A DNA stretch of 64,000 nucleotides from Clostridia bacterium (GTDB lineage: Bacteria > Bacillota > Clostridia > Oscillospirales > CAG-272), in the NCBI GenBank assembly GCA_017556745.1, contig JAFYMF010000018.1, positions 1 through 64,000 of the forward strand. The letters are read 5' to 3'. A program made the translations under genes and the position numbers. This document shows, in pieces, positions 47,145-55,399 of this stretch. Numbering within the stretch: position 1 is the stretch's first letter; every line of letters begins with the position of its first letter. A model generated the notes under the pieces. The model was given only the letters and a program-made list of their open reading frames with translations, did not search any database and had not been told where the DNA came from.

Positions 47145-48218
47145 TTAAAGGAATATTTCCTTGCCGGTTTCGGCGGATTTGTAGATCGCCTCAAGTATCT
47201 TGACCATATTTATACCCTGCTGGGGAACAAACATAGGCTCAGCACCGTTAAGAACTACGTCGGCAAAGTGACGGATATTACCCTCGTGTCCCTGTGCTTC
47301 GGAATAAGCAGAGAGGTCGGGATTGAAGTCACCGTCAGCAGAAACCACAGTGAGTCTGCCCTTAGTATTCTGATTCTGTACAGCACCTTCCTTAGTGCCG
47401 CGAAGCTCAAAGAATATGTCATCTGTCTTTACGTTGGATGCCCATGAAACCTCTACTTGAAGACAAGCGCCGTTTTCAAAACGGACAAATGCCATCGCAA
47501 GGTCCTCAACGCTGAAGGTGCTCTTTGTGCCCTCGGGGAGAAGACCGCTGCCGCTGCCGTTGTCGCCGAATACGTTGTAGGTACAACCGGAAACGGAAAC
47601 GGGCTTGGGGTTACCCATGAGCCACATGGTACGGTCGATCATGTGTACGCCAAGGTCGATGAGGGGACCGCCGCCGGACTCCTCTTTTTTGGAGAACCAG
47701 CTGCCGTGTGGAGGACCGCCGCGACGTCTCTGCCATCCGCAACGAGCCGCATAGATCTCACCCATTTTTCCTTCGGCGATTCTGTCCTTGAGATATCTGG
47801 TAGAGTTGTCGTATCTCTGGTTTCTCATTATCATGAGAACCTTACCGCTTGCCTCTGAAGCGGCCTTCATTCTCTCAGCCTCGGAAACACTTACTGCATC
47901 GGGCTTCTCACAGAATACGTGGAGACCGTTCTCAAGTGCTTCTACGGCAACGATAGAGTGAAGGTAGTTGGGGGTACAGATGTCTACTGCATCAATACCC
48001 TCCATTTTAATAAGGTCGGAAAAGTTTTCAAAAACTGCGGGCTTTTTGTCAGTCTTGCCTGCTTCAAAGTATTTCTTCGAGAATTTCTCGGCTCTTTCGG
48101 TGAGTATATCACAAAATGCTACAAGCTCAACGTTATCCATTTTCATGTAAGCGGGGAAATGTGCCCACTCAAGTATACCGCCGCATCCGACAACACCGAT
48201 TCTGAGTTTGTTTGACAT
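47145..48218 (-). CDS. Gfo/Idh/MocA family oxidoreductase (array member 4, GGPPHG subgroup)
   Basis: A 357-residue paralog: GCGGILEWAHFPAY, CTPNYLHS, CEKPDAVS, RRRGGPPHGSWFSKKEESGGGPLIDLGVHMIDRTMW. The residue after the His-containing motif is Arg (MIDRTMW) where the others have Leu, a visible difference near the active site. GAAAGGGT lies before the ATG. It lies 21 bp upstream of member 5. Confidence 0.93.
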   Translation of the reverse strand: MSNKLRIGVVGCGGILEWAHFPAYMKMDNVELVAFCDILTERAEKFSKKYFEAGKTDKKPAVFENFSDLIKMEGIDAVDICTPNYLHSIVAVEALENGLHVFCEKPDAVSVSEAERMKAASEASGKVLMIMRNQRYDNSTRYLKDRIAEGKMGEIYAARCGWQRRRGGPPHGSWFSKKEESGGGPLIDLGVHMIDRTMWLMGNPKPVSVSGCTYNVFGDNGSGSGLLPEGTKSTFSVEDLAMAFVRFENGACLQVEVSWASNVKTDDIFFELRGTKEGAVQNQNTKGRLTVVSADGDFNPDLSAYSEAQGHEGNIRHFADVVLNGAEPMFVPQQGINMVKILEAIYKSAETGKEIFL

Positions 48219-48271
48219 TTAATAACCCTTTCTTTACTTTGTTTTTTTAGTAAAAGTCAGAGAAACCGGAA

Positions 48272-49345
48272 TTATAACTGGATCTCGCGTCCGGTCTCGG
48301 CAGACTTGTAGATAGCCTCAAGGATCTTAACCATGTTCAGACCCTGCTGGGGGATGAACATAGGCTCCTTGCCGTTGAGCACAACGTCAACGAAGTGCAT
48401 AAGGTTTGCCTTGTGGTGACCGGGACCTGCGTTGTTATTAACGTTGGGAAGATAATCTACGGTACGGCCCTGAGCCTCGGTGAAGATCTTGAGCTTGTCG
48501 TCAAGAGAATGCCAGCTTGCACCGGACTTACTGCCGCGAAGCTCAAAGAATCTGTCCTCTGCCTCAATGTTGGATGCCCAAGAGAACTCGATCTGCATGG
48601 ATGCACCGTTGTCGAAACGGATAAATCCGGTTGCAAGATCCTCAACGTCAAAGGTACCATCAGCCTTCTTCTCGCCGAAGGAGGAGTGAACGGAGTCGGA
48701 GGTATCGGTGTCGTTGAACTTACTGTAGGTAGCACCGGAAACCGCTACGGGAGTGGGGTTGCCCATCAGCCACATGGTAAGGTCGATCATGTGTACGCCA
48801 AGGTCGATAAGGGGACCGCCACCGGACTGCTCCTTGGTGGTGAACCAACCGCCCTTGCCGGGGATACCGCGGCGTCTGATCCAGCCGCAACGGGTAGCAT
48901 AAATATCACCCATGTTACCCTCGTCTATGTACTGCTTGAGGTAACCGGAAATAGGCATATATCTGTTGTTTCTCATAACCATGAGAGTCTTACCGCTCTT
49001 CTCAGCGGCATCCTTCATCTTCTGTGCCTCAACGGTGTTGATAGCATCGGGCTTCTCGCAGAATACGTGAAGACCTGCCTCAAGTGCAGCAACTGCGATG
49101 ATGGAGTGAAGATAGTTGGGGGTACAGATGTCTACGGCATCAAGTCCGTCCATCTTGATAAGCTCCTTGTAATCCTCAAATACGTTGGGTACGTTGAAAG
49201 CGGCAGCTGCTTTTTCTGCCTTTGCACGAACAATATCACATACCGCAACGATCTCAACGTTCTTCATCTCGCTGTATGAAGGAAGGTGGACATGTGTACC
49301 CATACCACCGCAACCGATAACGGCAACTCTAAGCTTATCTGACAT
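48272..49345 (-). CDS. Gfo/Idh/MocA family oxidoreductase (array member 3, PGKGGWFTT subgroup)
   Basis: A 357-residue paralog: GCGGMGTHVHLPSY, CTPNYLHS, CEKPDAIN, WIRRRGIPGKGGWFTTKEQSGGGPLIDLGVHMIDLTMW. The GIPGKGGWFTT loop replaces GGPPHGSWFS of members 4-7, marking a second subgroup shared with members 1 and 2. It also has an insertion (VHSSFGEKKADG) before the beta-sheet domain. GGAGAAATAAA precedes the ATG. Confidence 0.93.
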   Translation of the reverse strand: MSDKLRVAVIGCGGMGTHVHLPSYSEMKNVEIVAVCDIVRAKAEKAAAAFNVPNVFEDYKELIKMDGLDAVDICTPNYLHSIIAVAALEAGLHVFCEKPDAINTVEAQKMKDAAEKSGKTLMVMRNNRYMPISGYLKQYIDEGNMGDIYATRCGWIRRRGIPGKGGWFTTKEQSGGGPLIDLGVHMIDLTMWLMGNPTPVAVSGATYSKFNDTDTSDSVHSSFGEKKADGTFDVEDLATGFIRFDNGASMQIEFSWASNIEAEDRFFELRGSKSGASWHSLDDKLKIFTEAQGRTVDYLPNVNNNAGPGHHKANLMHFVDVVLNGKEPMFIPQQGLNMVKILEAIYKSAETGREIQL

Positions 49346-49397
49346 TTTATTTCTCCGATCCGCCGGCTCTTTTATGCTGTCGGCTTTTTTATTTTTA

Positions 49398-50465
49398 TTA
49401 AAGAATTATTTCGTGACCGCATTCTGCGGATTTATAAAGTGCTTCAAGTATTTTTATCATATTCAGACCTTGCTCGGGGACGAACATAGGCTCTGCACCG
49501 TTCAGCAGAACATCAGCAAAGTGACGGAGGTTTTCCTCGTGGATCTGTCTTGTTCCGGGAACAGTGGGTTCGATAACGAGAAGACCTTGATCGTCCTCTG
49601 TGTTTATGCGAAGCTTCTCTCCGTTTCTCCATGAGGTACCGCCCTTAGTTCCTCTGAGCTCAAAGAATCTATGGCTTTGCTCAATGTTGGATGCCCAGGA
49701 GCATTCAACCTGAAGAGTAGCACCGTTATCAAAACGGATAAAGCCCATCGCCAGATCCTCAACGTCAAAGGTTCCGTCTTCTTTTTTGTCACCGAACTTG
49801 GAGTGAACCGAGTCCTCTATATTGGTACCGCTGAACTTACTGTAAGTACAACCGGTGACCGCAACAGGCTTAGGATTACCCATAAGCCACATAGTAAGAT
49901 CTATCATATGTACGCCAAGGTCGATGAGGGGGCCGCCGCCGGACTGAGCCTTGGTGGTAAACCAACCGCCCTTGCCGGGAATGCCGCGGCGTCTGATCCA
50001 TCCGCAGCGTGCAGTATATATCTCACCCATTTTGCCGGCTTCAATATATTTTTTAAGATAGGAAGAAACGCCGTGATAACGGTTGTTTCTCATTACCATG
50101 AGAACTTTACCGCTTGCTTCTGCTGCCGCCTTCATCTTTTCTGCTTCGGCAACACTTACCGCGTCAGGCTTTTCACAAAAAACATGAAGTCCTGCATTAA
50201 GTGCTTCTACTGCGATCACAGAATGAAGATAGTTGGGGGTACATATATCAACAGCATCAATACCGCCTGCATTTATCAGATCGGTATAGCTTTCAAAAAC
50301 CTGTGCGTTTCCGCCCACCATCGAGGAGGCAAGCTCTGCTCTGTCACGGAGTACATCACAGACAGAAACGACCTCAATGTTTTTCATGCGTTTATAGGCC
50401 TCTATATGAACACCGCGCCCCATATTTCCGCAGCCTATTACACCTATCCTTAGTTTTTCAGCCAT
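49398..50465 (-). CDS. Gfo/Idh/MocA family oxidoreductase (array member 2, PGKGGWFTT subgroup)
   Basis: A 355-residue paralog: GCGNMGRGVHIEAY, CTPNYLHS, CEKPDAVS, WIRRRGIPGKGGWFTTKAQSGGGPLIDLGVHMIDLTMW. It shares the VHSKFGDKKEDGTFDVEDLA insertion with member 3. The Rossmann loop has Asn in place of the second-last Gly. The start is set at 50465, with GGAGAAAACAAG just before it; the frame is open 9 codons further. Confidence 0.93.
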   Translation of the reverse strand: MAEKLRIGVIGCGNMGRGVHIEAYKRMKNIEVVSVCDVLRDRAELASSMVGGNAQVFESYTDLINAGGIDAVDICTPNYLHSVIAVEALNAGLHVFCEKPDAVSVAEAEKMKAAAEASGKVLMVMRNNRYHGVSSYLKKYIEAGKMGEIYTARCGWIRRRGIPGKGGWFTTKAQSGGGPLIDLGVHMIDLTMWLMGNPKPVAVTGCTYSKFSGTNIEDSVHSKFGDKKEDGTFDVEDLAMGFIRFDNGATLQVECSWASNIEQSHRFFELRGTKGGTSWRNGEKLRINTEDDQGLLVIEPTVPGTRQIHEENLRHFADVLLNGAEPMFVPEQGLNMIKILEALYKSAECGHEIIL

Positions 50466-50526
50466 CTTGTTTTCTCCGTTCTTCGGAGGCAAGAGCTCCG
50501 AATCTTATTATAGTCTGTACGGTGTA

Positions 50527-51615
50527 TTAAAGAAGTATTTCGTGGCCGCACTCTGCAGATTTGTAGATAGCTTCAAGTATCTTGACCATATTGAGACCCT
50601 GCTCGGGAACGAACATAGGCTCTGCACCACCCAGCACAACGTCTACAAAGTGAACAAGGTTGCCCTCGTGGTTCTGCTTTCCGCCGCGGGGCATAGGATC
50701 AATGTTTACGAGAGTTCCGTACTCGTCCTCGGTGTAAAGACGCAAGGGCTTATGGTTGCTCCATGAAGCACCTGCCTTGGTACCACGAAGCTCGAAGAAG
50801 CGGTTCTCTTTTTCGATGTTGGATGCCCAAGAGCACTCTACCTGAAGGGTAGCACCGTTTTCAAAACGGATAAATGCCATTGCAAGGTCCTCAACGTCAA
50901 AGGTACCGTTTTCTTTTTTGTCGCCGAAAGCGGAGTGCTCTGAGTCGGATATCTGAGTCTTTCCGAACATACTGTATGTACATCCGGTGACTGCAACCGG
51001 CTTAGGATTGCCCATAAGCCAGATGGTAAGGTCGATCATATGTACGCCAAGGTCGATGAGGGGACCGCCGCCGGACTGAGCCTTGGTGGTAAACCAACCA
51101 CCCATACCGGGAATACCGCGTCTTCTCTGCCAACCGCAGCGGGCAGTATATATATCGCCCATTTTACCGTCTGCAATATATTTCTTGAGATAACGGGAAA
51201 GGGCCATGTATCTGTTGTTTCTCATAACCATGAGAGTTTTACCGCTCTTCTCTGCGGCTGCCTTCATTTTCTCAGCTTCAACGACGCTGACGGCATCAGG
51301 CTTCTCACAGAAGGTATGAAGACCGTGGTTCAGTGCCTCCACCGCAATTATAGAGTGAAGATAGTTGGGGGTACAGATATCCACTGCCTCGATTCCGGGC
51401 ATATTTATGAGATCCATATAATTCTCAAAAACCGCCGGCTCGGGCTTTCCGGTCTTTTCGGCGTACTTTTTCGCCAAAGCGATAGCTCTCTCGATCTTTA
51501 TGTCGCAGACAGCAATAACGTCGACGTCCTTCATTTTGCAGTATGCGGGCAAATGGCATCCGTTACAAATACCGCCTGCACCCACAATGCCGAGTTTTAA
51601 TATTTTCTGTTCCAT
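50527..51615 (-). CDS. Gfo/Idh/MocA family oxidoreductase (array member 1, first gene)
   Basis: A 362-residue paralog: GAGGICNGCHLPAY, CTPNYLHS, CEKPDAVS, WQRRRGIPGMGGWFTTKAQSGGGPLIDLGVHMIDLTIW. It mixes the WQ start of subgroup 1 with the GGWFTT loop of subgroup 2. The start at 51615 has AAAGGAG about 12 nt upstream; the open frame continues to 51804 but would run into the divergent AraC gene. As first gene it probably carries the operon promoter in the 136-bp gap to the regulator. Confidence 0.93.
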   Translation of the reverse strand: MEQKILKLGIVGAGGICNGCHLPAYCKMKDVDVIAVCDIKIERAIALAKKYAEKTGKPEPAVFENYMDLINMPGIEAVDICTPNYLHSIIAVEALNHGLHTFCEKPDAVSVVEAEKMKAAAEKSGKTLMVMRNNRYMALSRYLKKYIADGKMGDIYTARCGWQRRRGIPGMGGWFTTKAQSGGGPLIDLGVHMIDLTIWLMGNPKPVAVTGCTYSMFGKTQISDSEHSAFGDKKENGTFDVEDLAMAFIRFENGATLQVECSWASNIEKENRFFELRGTKAGASWSNHKPLRLYTEDEYGTLVNIDPMPRGGKQNHEGNLVHFVDVVLGGAEPMFVPEQGLNMVKILEAIYKSAECGHEILL

Positions 51616-51751
51616 TGGTGAGGGGGACTCCTTTCTCCTATAGAAAAGGAAAAATAAATAATTTATACAGAAAAAGTGTACCATATCTTTGTTATATATG
51701 ATATAATATATTTGTTCTAAAATATAAATATTTTGCTTTGCGGAGTTTGTG

Positions 51752-52636
51752 ATGGAAAAGTTGACAAAACAGACGGTGGAAAAGTCGTCGGGCATCGGTC
51801 CCATAGAATACGAAATATCTCAAAGAGGCGGGACGGACGGTGATTGGGAGAACGTCTCAACCGGTGAATATACAGTGTTTCTCTACGTGCTTCAGGGTGG
51901 TTACGATCTGAGACTTGGGGGAGAGGTCTACACTCTTCCTGCGGGCAGTATGGTTCTGCTTGACGGTGGGGAGAGCTACAGTATCAAGGGCAGACGTAAG
52001 AAGCGTGCCGTTATGTCACTAAAGATCCTGCCGGAGGTTCTTTTCGGATCGGATCTTACCGGGGTGGAAGGCCGTGTGATCCTTGACCTAGCTACCGACG
52101 GCGGAGACAGACGTATATTTACACCGGACATGCCGTTGGCACCTTTTATCAGAGGCGTTTTCGAAAGAATACGAGATGAGTATACCGAACGGAAATTCGG
52201 ATACCGTCTTGCGGTAAGAGGTGAGGTGACGCGTCTTTTCACGGCAGTGATAAGGTATCTCTATGAGGATGGGACAAAAAAGGAAGAGACAACCACCGCA
52301 GGTGCCCGCATGCTTGTAAGAAAGGCAAGACAGTATGTGGAAGAAAAATATCCGGAGGCAACTCTTTCCTCTGCCGCGTCGGCATGCGGAGTCAGCTACA
52401 GTTATTTTTCGAGAGTGTTTAAGGATACCATGAGAACAAGCTTCAGCGACTACCTAAACCGTGTCAGGATAAACAGATCTCTCTCGGCACTTGTGTCAAC
52501 TGATGACAGTATAACCGACATAGCTCTGTCGGTAGGTTTTTCTTCCACCAGTTACTACATACAGACCTTCAAGCGTATGAAGGGTTGTTCCCCTAACAAA
52601 TACAGAAAGATGACAGAAGAAGAACGCGGCCGGTAA
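51752..52636 (+). CDS. AraC-family transcriptional regulator
   Basis: A 294-residue protein with an N-terminal cupin-type sensor domain (about 30-150, with YTLPAGSMVLLDGGESYSI) and a C-terminal AraC DNA-binding domain with two helix-turn-helix units: LSSAASACGVSYSYFSRVFKDTMRTSFSDYLNRVRI and ITDIALSVGFSSTSYYIQTFKRMKGCSPNKYR. It starts at ATG 51752 (or GTG 51749) after CGGAG. It is divergent from the seven-gene dehydrogenase operon and precedes the plus-strand pair, so it is the likely activator of both, sensing a sugar. No specific operator was found. Confidence 0.93.
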   Translation: MEKLTKQTVEKSSGIGPIEYEISQRGGTDGDWENVSTGEYTVFLYVLQGGYDLRLGGEVYTLPAGSMVLLDGGESYSIKGRRKKRAVMSLKILPEVLFGSDLTGVEGRVILDLATDGGDRRIFTPDMPLAPFIRGVFERIRDEYTERKFGYRLAVRGEVTRLFTAVIRYLYEDGTKKEETTTAGARMLVRKARQYVEEKYPEATLSSAASACGVSYSYFSRVFKDTMRTSFSDYLNRVRINRSLSALVSTDDSITDIALSVGFSSTSYYIQTFKRMKGCSPNKYRKMTEEERGR

Positions 52637-52766
52637 TGATGACTGTCATTCCCAAAATGTCCTGCGTGACACTCTAAGCTTGAAAAATAAACCAAATTTA
52701 CATTGTGCAAAATCAACAAAAACCAATTTATCGTGTAAGAAAATTTAGTTTTTTGTGGTTGGACTG

Positions 52767-52795
52767 TTGAAAAAAGTTTCATATAATGATAATAT
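52767..52795 (+). promoter_or_regulatory. Predicted promoter of the plus-strand dehydrogenase pair
   Basis: TTGAAA (52767-52772), a 17-nt spacer and TAATAT (52790-52795), about 45 nt before the start codon. The 203-bp gap is AT-rich and could hold AraC sites. Confidence 0.6.
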
Positions 52796-52839
52796 AAGAG
52801 TTAGGAAAATTTTTTCATTTGAAATGGAGGAAAAAACAA

Positions 52840-53949
52840 ATGGGATACGGAAAAGGCGAAACTATCCGCGTTGGTATTATCGGTTGCGGCGGAATTGCAA
52901 ACGGTAAGCACATTCCGGGTATTAAAGAGATCGAGGGCGTTGAGATCGTAGCACTCTGCGATATCATCCCCGAGAGAGCAGAAGAGACCAAGGCAAAGCA
53001 CGGTCTTGTTAATGCTAAGATCTACACTGACTATAAGGAACTCCTCAAGGACGAGACTATAGATGACGTTCAGGTTTGTACTCCTAACCGCTCTCACAGT
53101 TTCATCACTGTTGATGCACTTGAGGCAGGCAAGAATGTAATGGTTGAGAAGCCCATGGCTATCAACTCTGCAGAGGCTAAGCTTATGCTTGACGCTGCAA
53201 ATCGCACCGGTAAGGCTCTTACCGTTGCATATCAGAACCGTCAGAGAGCGGAGATGCGTTACCTTGCAGACGAGGTTAAGAAGGGTACCTTTGGTGATAT
53301 CTACTATGCAAAGGCAACTGCTATCCGTCGTCGCGGCGTTCCTACCTGGGGCGTTTTCATGAACGAGTATGAGCAGGGTGGCGGTCCCCTTATCGATATC
53401 TGTACTCACTCTCTTGACCTCACCCTCTGGATCATTAATAACTACAAGCCCAAGGCTTGCTTCGGTACCGCTTTCCACAAGCTTGGTAAGCTCCCCGTTG
53501 AGTTCCAGGGCAATGGCTGGGGTAACTGGGATCCCGAGCAGTTCACCGTTGAGGATTCTGCATTCGGTATGTGCGTAATGGAGGATGGCTCCGTTGTCAG
53601 CCTTGAGTCCTCTTGGGCTATCAACTCACTTGATGTCCGTGAGTCTACCACCACTATTTGCGGTACTCTTGCAGGTGCTGATTTCCGCGACGGATTTACC
53701 ATCAACGGTGTTCGTAACGGCCGTCGGTATGAGAAGAAGATTGACTGCAAGGCTAAGAAGGGTGCTGACTTCTACGACGGTGTAGGCGATGAAGGCCCCA
53801 GCTCCCGCGAGCAGAGAGTTTGGTACAACTACCTTCGCGGTGAAGGTGAGCTCTTCGTTAAGCCCGAGCAGGCTTACGTTGTAACTCAGATTCTTGAGGG
53901 TATCTACGAGTCCTCTAAGACCGGCCGCGCTTACATTTTCGAAGACTGA
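52840..53949 (+). CDS. Gfo/Idh/MocA family oxidoreductase (VPTWGVF subgroup, first of pair)
   Basis: A 369-residue paralog with GCGGIANGKHIPGI, CTPNRSHS, EKPMAINS, AIRRRGVPTWGVFMNEYEQGGGPLIDICTHSLDLTLW and a C-terminal YNYLRGEGELFVKPEQAYV. The active-site region (RRRGVPTWGVF, THSLDL) differs from the minus-strand members. From memory it resembles DgpA-type 3-oxo-glycoside dehydrogenases of gut bacteria; this is a recollection, not a search. GGAGG lies 9 nt before ATG 52840. Codons are strongly biased (CGT/CGC, CTC/CTT, GGT), which suggests high expression. Confidence 0.93.
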   Translation: MGYGKGETIRVGIIGCGGIANGKHIPGIKEIEGVEIVALCDIIPERAEETKAKHGLVNAKIYTDYKELLKDETIDDVQVCTPNRSHSFITVDALEAGKNVMVEKPMAINSAEAKLMLDAANRTGKALTVAYQNRQRAEMRYLADEVKKGTFGDIYYAKATAIRRRGVPTWGVFMNEYEQGGGPLIDICTHSLDLTLWIINNYKPKACFGTAFHKLGKLPVEFQGNGWGNWDPEQFTVEDSAFGMCVMEDGSVVSLESSWAINSLDVRESTTTICGTLAGADFRDGFTINGVRNGRRYEKKIDCKAKKGADFYDGVGDEGPSSREQRVWYNYLRGEGELFVKPEQAYVVTQILEGIYESSKTGRAYIFED

Positions 53950-53987
53950 ACCTAACTTAATTTACGATTTACGGAGGAAATAAACAA

Positions 53988-55100
53988 ATGGGATACGGAA
54001 AAGGTGAAACCATCCGCGTTGGTATTATCGGATGCGGAGGTATTGCAAACGGCAAGCACATCCCCGGTATTCAGGCAATTGAGGGCGTTGAAATAGTCGC
54101 TCTTTGCGATATAATTGTTGAAAAGGCAGAGAAGGCTAAGGAGAGACACGGTCTTACCAATGCTAAGATCTACCAGGACTATAAGGAGCTTCTTAAGGAC
54201 GAGTCTATTGACGACGTTCAGATCTGTACTCCTAACCGTTCTCACAGCTTCATTACCATCGATGCACTTGAGGCTGGTAAGAACGTAATGGTTGAGAAGC
54301 CCATGGCTATTAACGCTGTTGAGGCTAAGAAGATGCTTGACACTGCTAAGCGTACCGGTAAGGCACTTACCGTAGCTTATCAGAACCGTCAGAAGCCCGA
54401 GATGCGTTACCTTCGCGATGAGGTAGCTGCAGGTACCTTCGGCGACATCTACTATGCACAGGCAACTGCTATCCGTCGTCGTGGCGTTCCTACCTGGGGC
54501 GTTTTCATGAACGAGTATGAGCAGGGCGGCGGTCCCCTTATCGATATCTGTACTCACTCTCTTGACGTAACTCTTTGGGTTATCGATAACTACAAGCCTA
54601 AGGTTTGCTTCGGTAAGACCTTCCACAAGCTTAGCCAGCTTCCTTCCGAGCTTCAGGGTAACAGCTGGGGCGGTTGGGATCCCGAGAAGTTCACTGTTGA
54701 GGATTCCGCTTTCGGTATGTGTCTGATGGAGGACGGTACTCTTATCCGTCTTGAGACCTCTTGGGCTCTTAACACCACTCACAACGTTCCCGAGGGAAGA
54801 ACCACTATCTGCGGTACTCTCGCAGGTGCTGACTGTGTTGAGTCTGATCTTCGTATCAACGGTATCCGCGACGGTCGCCCCTACGTTGAGACCATTACTT
54901 GTAAGCCCAGCCGCGGTGCTGCTTACTTTGACGGTGTTGGCGACGAGGATATCAAGATCCGTGAGCAGAGAGTTTGGTACAACTACCTTCGCGGTGAGGG
55001 TGAGCTCTTCGTTAAGCCCGAGCAGGCTTACGTTGTCAGCCAGATCCTTGAGGGTATCTACGAGTCTGACAGAACCGGTAAGGAAGTTATTCTCGGTTAA
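53988..55100 (+). CDS. Gfo/Idh/MocA family oxidoreductase (VPTWGVF subgroup, second of pair)
   Basis: A 370-residue close paralog of the preceding gene, identical at most positions, including GCGGIANGKHIPGI, CTPNRSHS, EKPMAIN, RRRGVPTWGVFMNEYEQ and THSLDVTLW. The main differences are in the C-terminal substrate region (ADCVESDLRINGIRDG). GGAGG precedes ATG 53988, and the 38-bp gap to the first gene suggests tandem duplication and one transcript. It ends before a strong terminator. No lyase or transporter follows. Confidence 0.93.
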   Translation: MGYGKGETIRVGIIGCGGIANGKHIPGIQAIEGVEIVALCDIIVEKAEKAKERHGLTNAKIYQDYKELLKDESIDDVQICTPNRSHSFITIDALEAGKNVMVEKPMAINAVEAKKMLDTAKRTGKALTVAYQNRQKPEMRYLRDEVAAGTFGDIYYAQATAIRRRGVPTWGVFMNEYEQGGGPLIDICTHSLDVTLWVIDNYKPKVCFGKTFHKLSQLPSELQGNSWGGWDPEKFTVEDSAFGMCLMEDGTLIRLETSWALNTTHNVPEGRTTICGTLAGADCVESDLRINGIRDGRPYVETITCKPSRGAAYFDGVGDEDIKIREQRVWYNYLRGEGELFVKPEQAYVVSQILEGIYESDRTGKEVILG

Positions 55101-55122
55101 TTCTGTCAAAAAATATAATAAT

Positions 55123-55152
55123 AAAAACGGTCGGAAATCTCCGACCGTTTTT
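55123..55152 (+). terminator. Terminator of the plus-strand dehydrogenase pair
   Basis: A 13-bp stem (55123-55135 with 55140-55152) with an AATC loop and T5 at its 3' end. Confidence 0.9.
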
Positions 55153-55169
55153 CATATCCGATCATACAA

Positions 55170-55205
55170 AAATATCCCCTCTGCGCATTCGCAGAGGGGA
55201 TATTT
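55170..55205 (-). terminator. Terminator of the alaS-oadB operon
   Basis: A perfect 16-bp stem (55170-55185 with 55190-55205), loop CATT. On the minus strand it is followed by TTTTTG. It lies about 30 nt after the small OadG-like gene. Confidence 0.85.
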
Positions 55206-55233
55206 GATCATATTGATAGAGTATTTGATTTGG

Positions 55234-55392
55234 TCAGTTGTTTCCGTTCTGCTCGTTATCGGAGCCGCCGAGAGAGGTTACCTTGTTAAGGATAACAACG
55301 CTCAGGACTATAATACCGGTAACTACAAAGATACCTACCATTCCCTTAGCCATATAGGGAAGAGTTGAGAGAAGTACATTTACGTCAAACAT
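55234..55392 (-). CDS. Small OadG-like subunit (52 residues)
   Basis: A short gene that automated calls can miss. It encodes 52 residues starting MFDVNVLLST, with one transmembrane helix around VGIFVVTGIIVLSVVIL (residues 19-35), then NKVTSLGG and a polar tail ending NGNN. AGGAGG lies 9 nt before the ATG, inside the last codons of oadB, so translation is coupled. This pattern fits OadG-related small subunits of sodium-translocating decarboxylases, which stabilise the membrane part. The classical OadG is longer (about 80 residues) with a Zn-binding tail, which is missing here. Confidence 0.8.
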   Translation of the reverse strand: MFDVNVLLSTLPYMAKGMVGIFVVTGIIVLSVVILNKVTSLGGSDNEQNGNN

Positions 55393-55399
55393 TCTGTCA

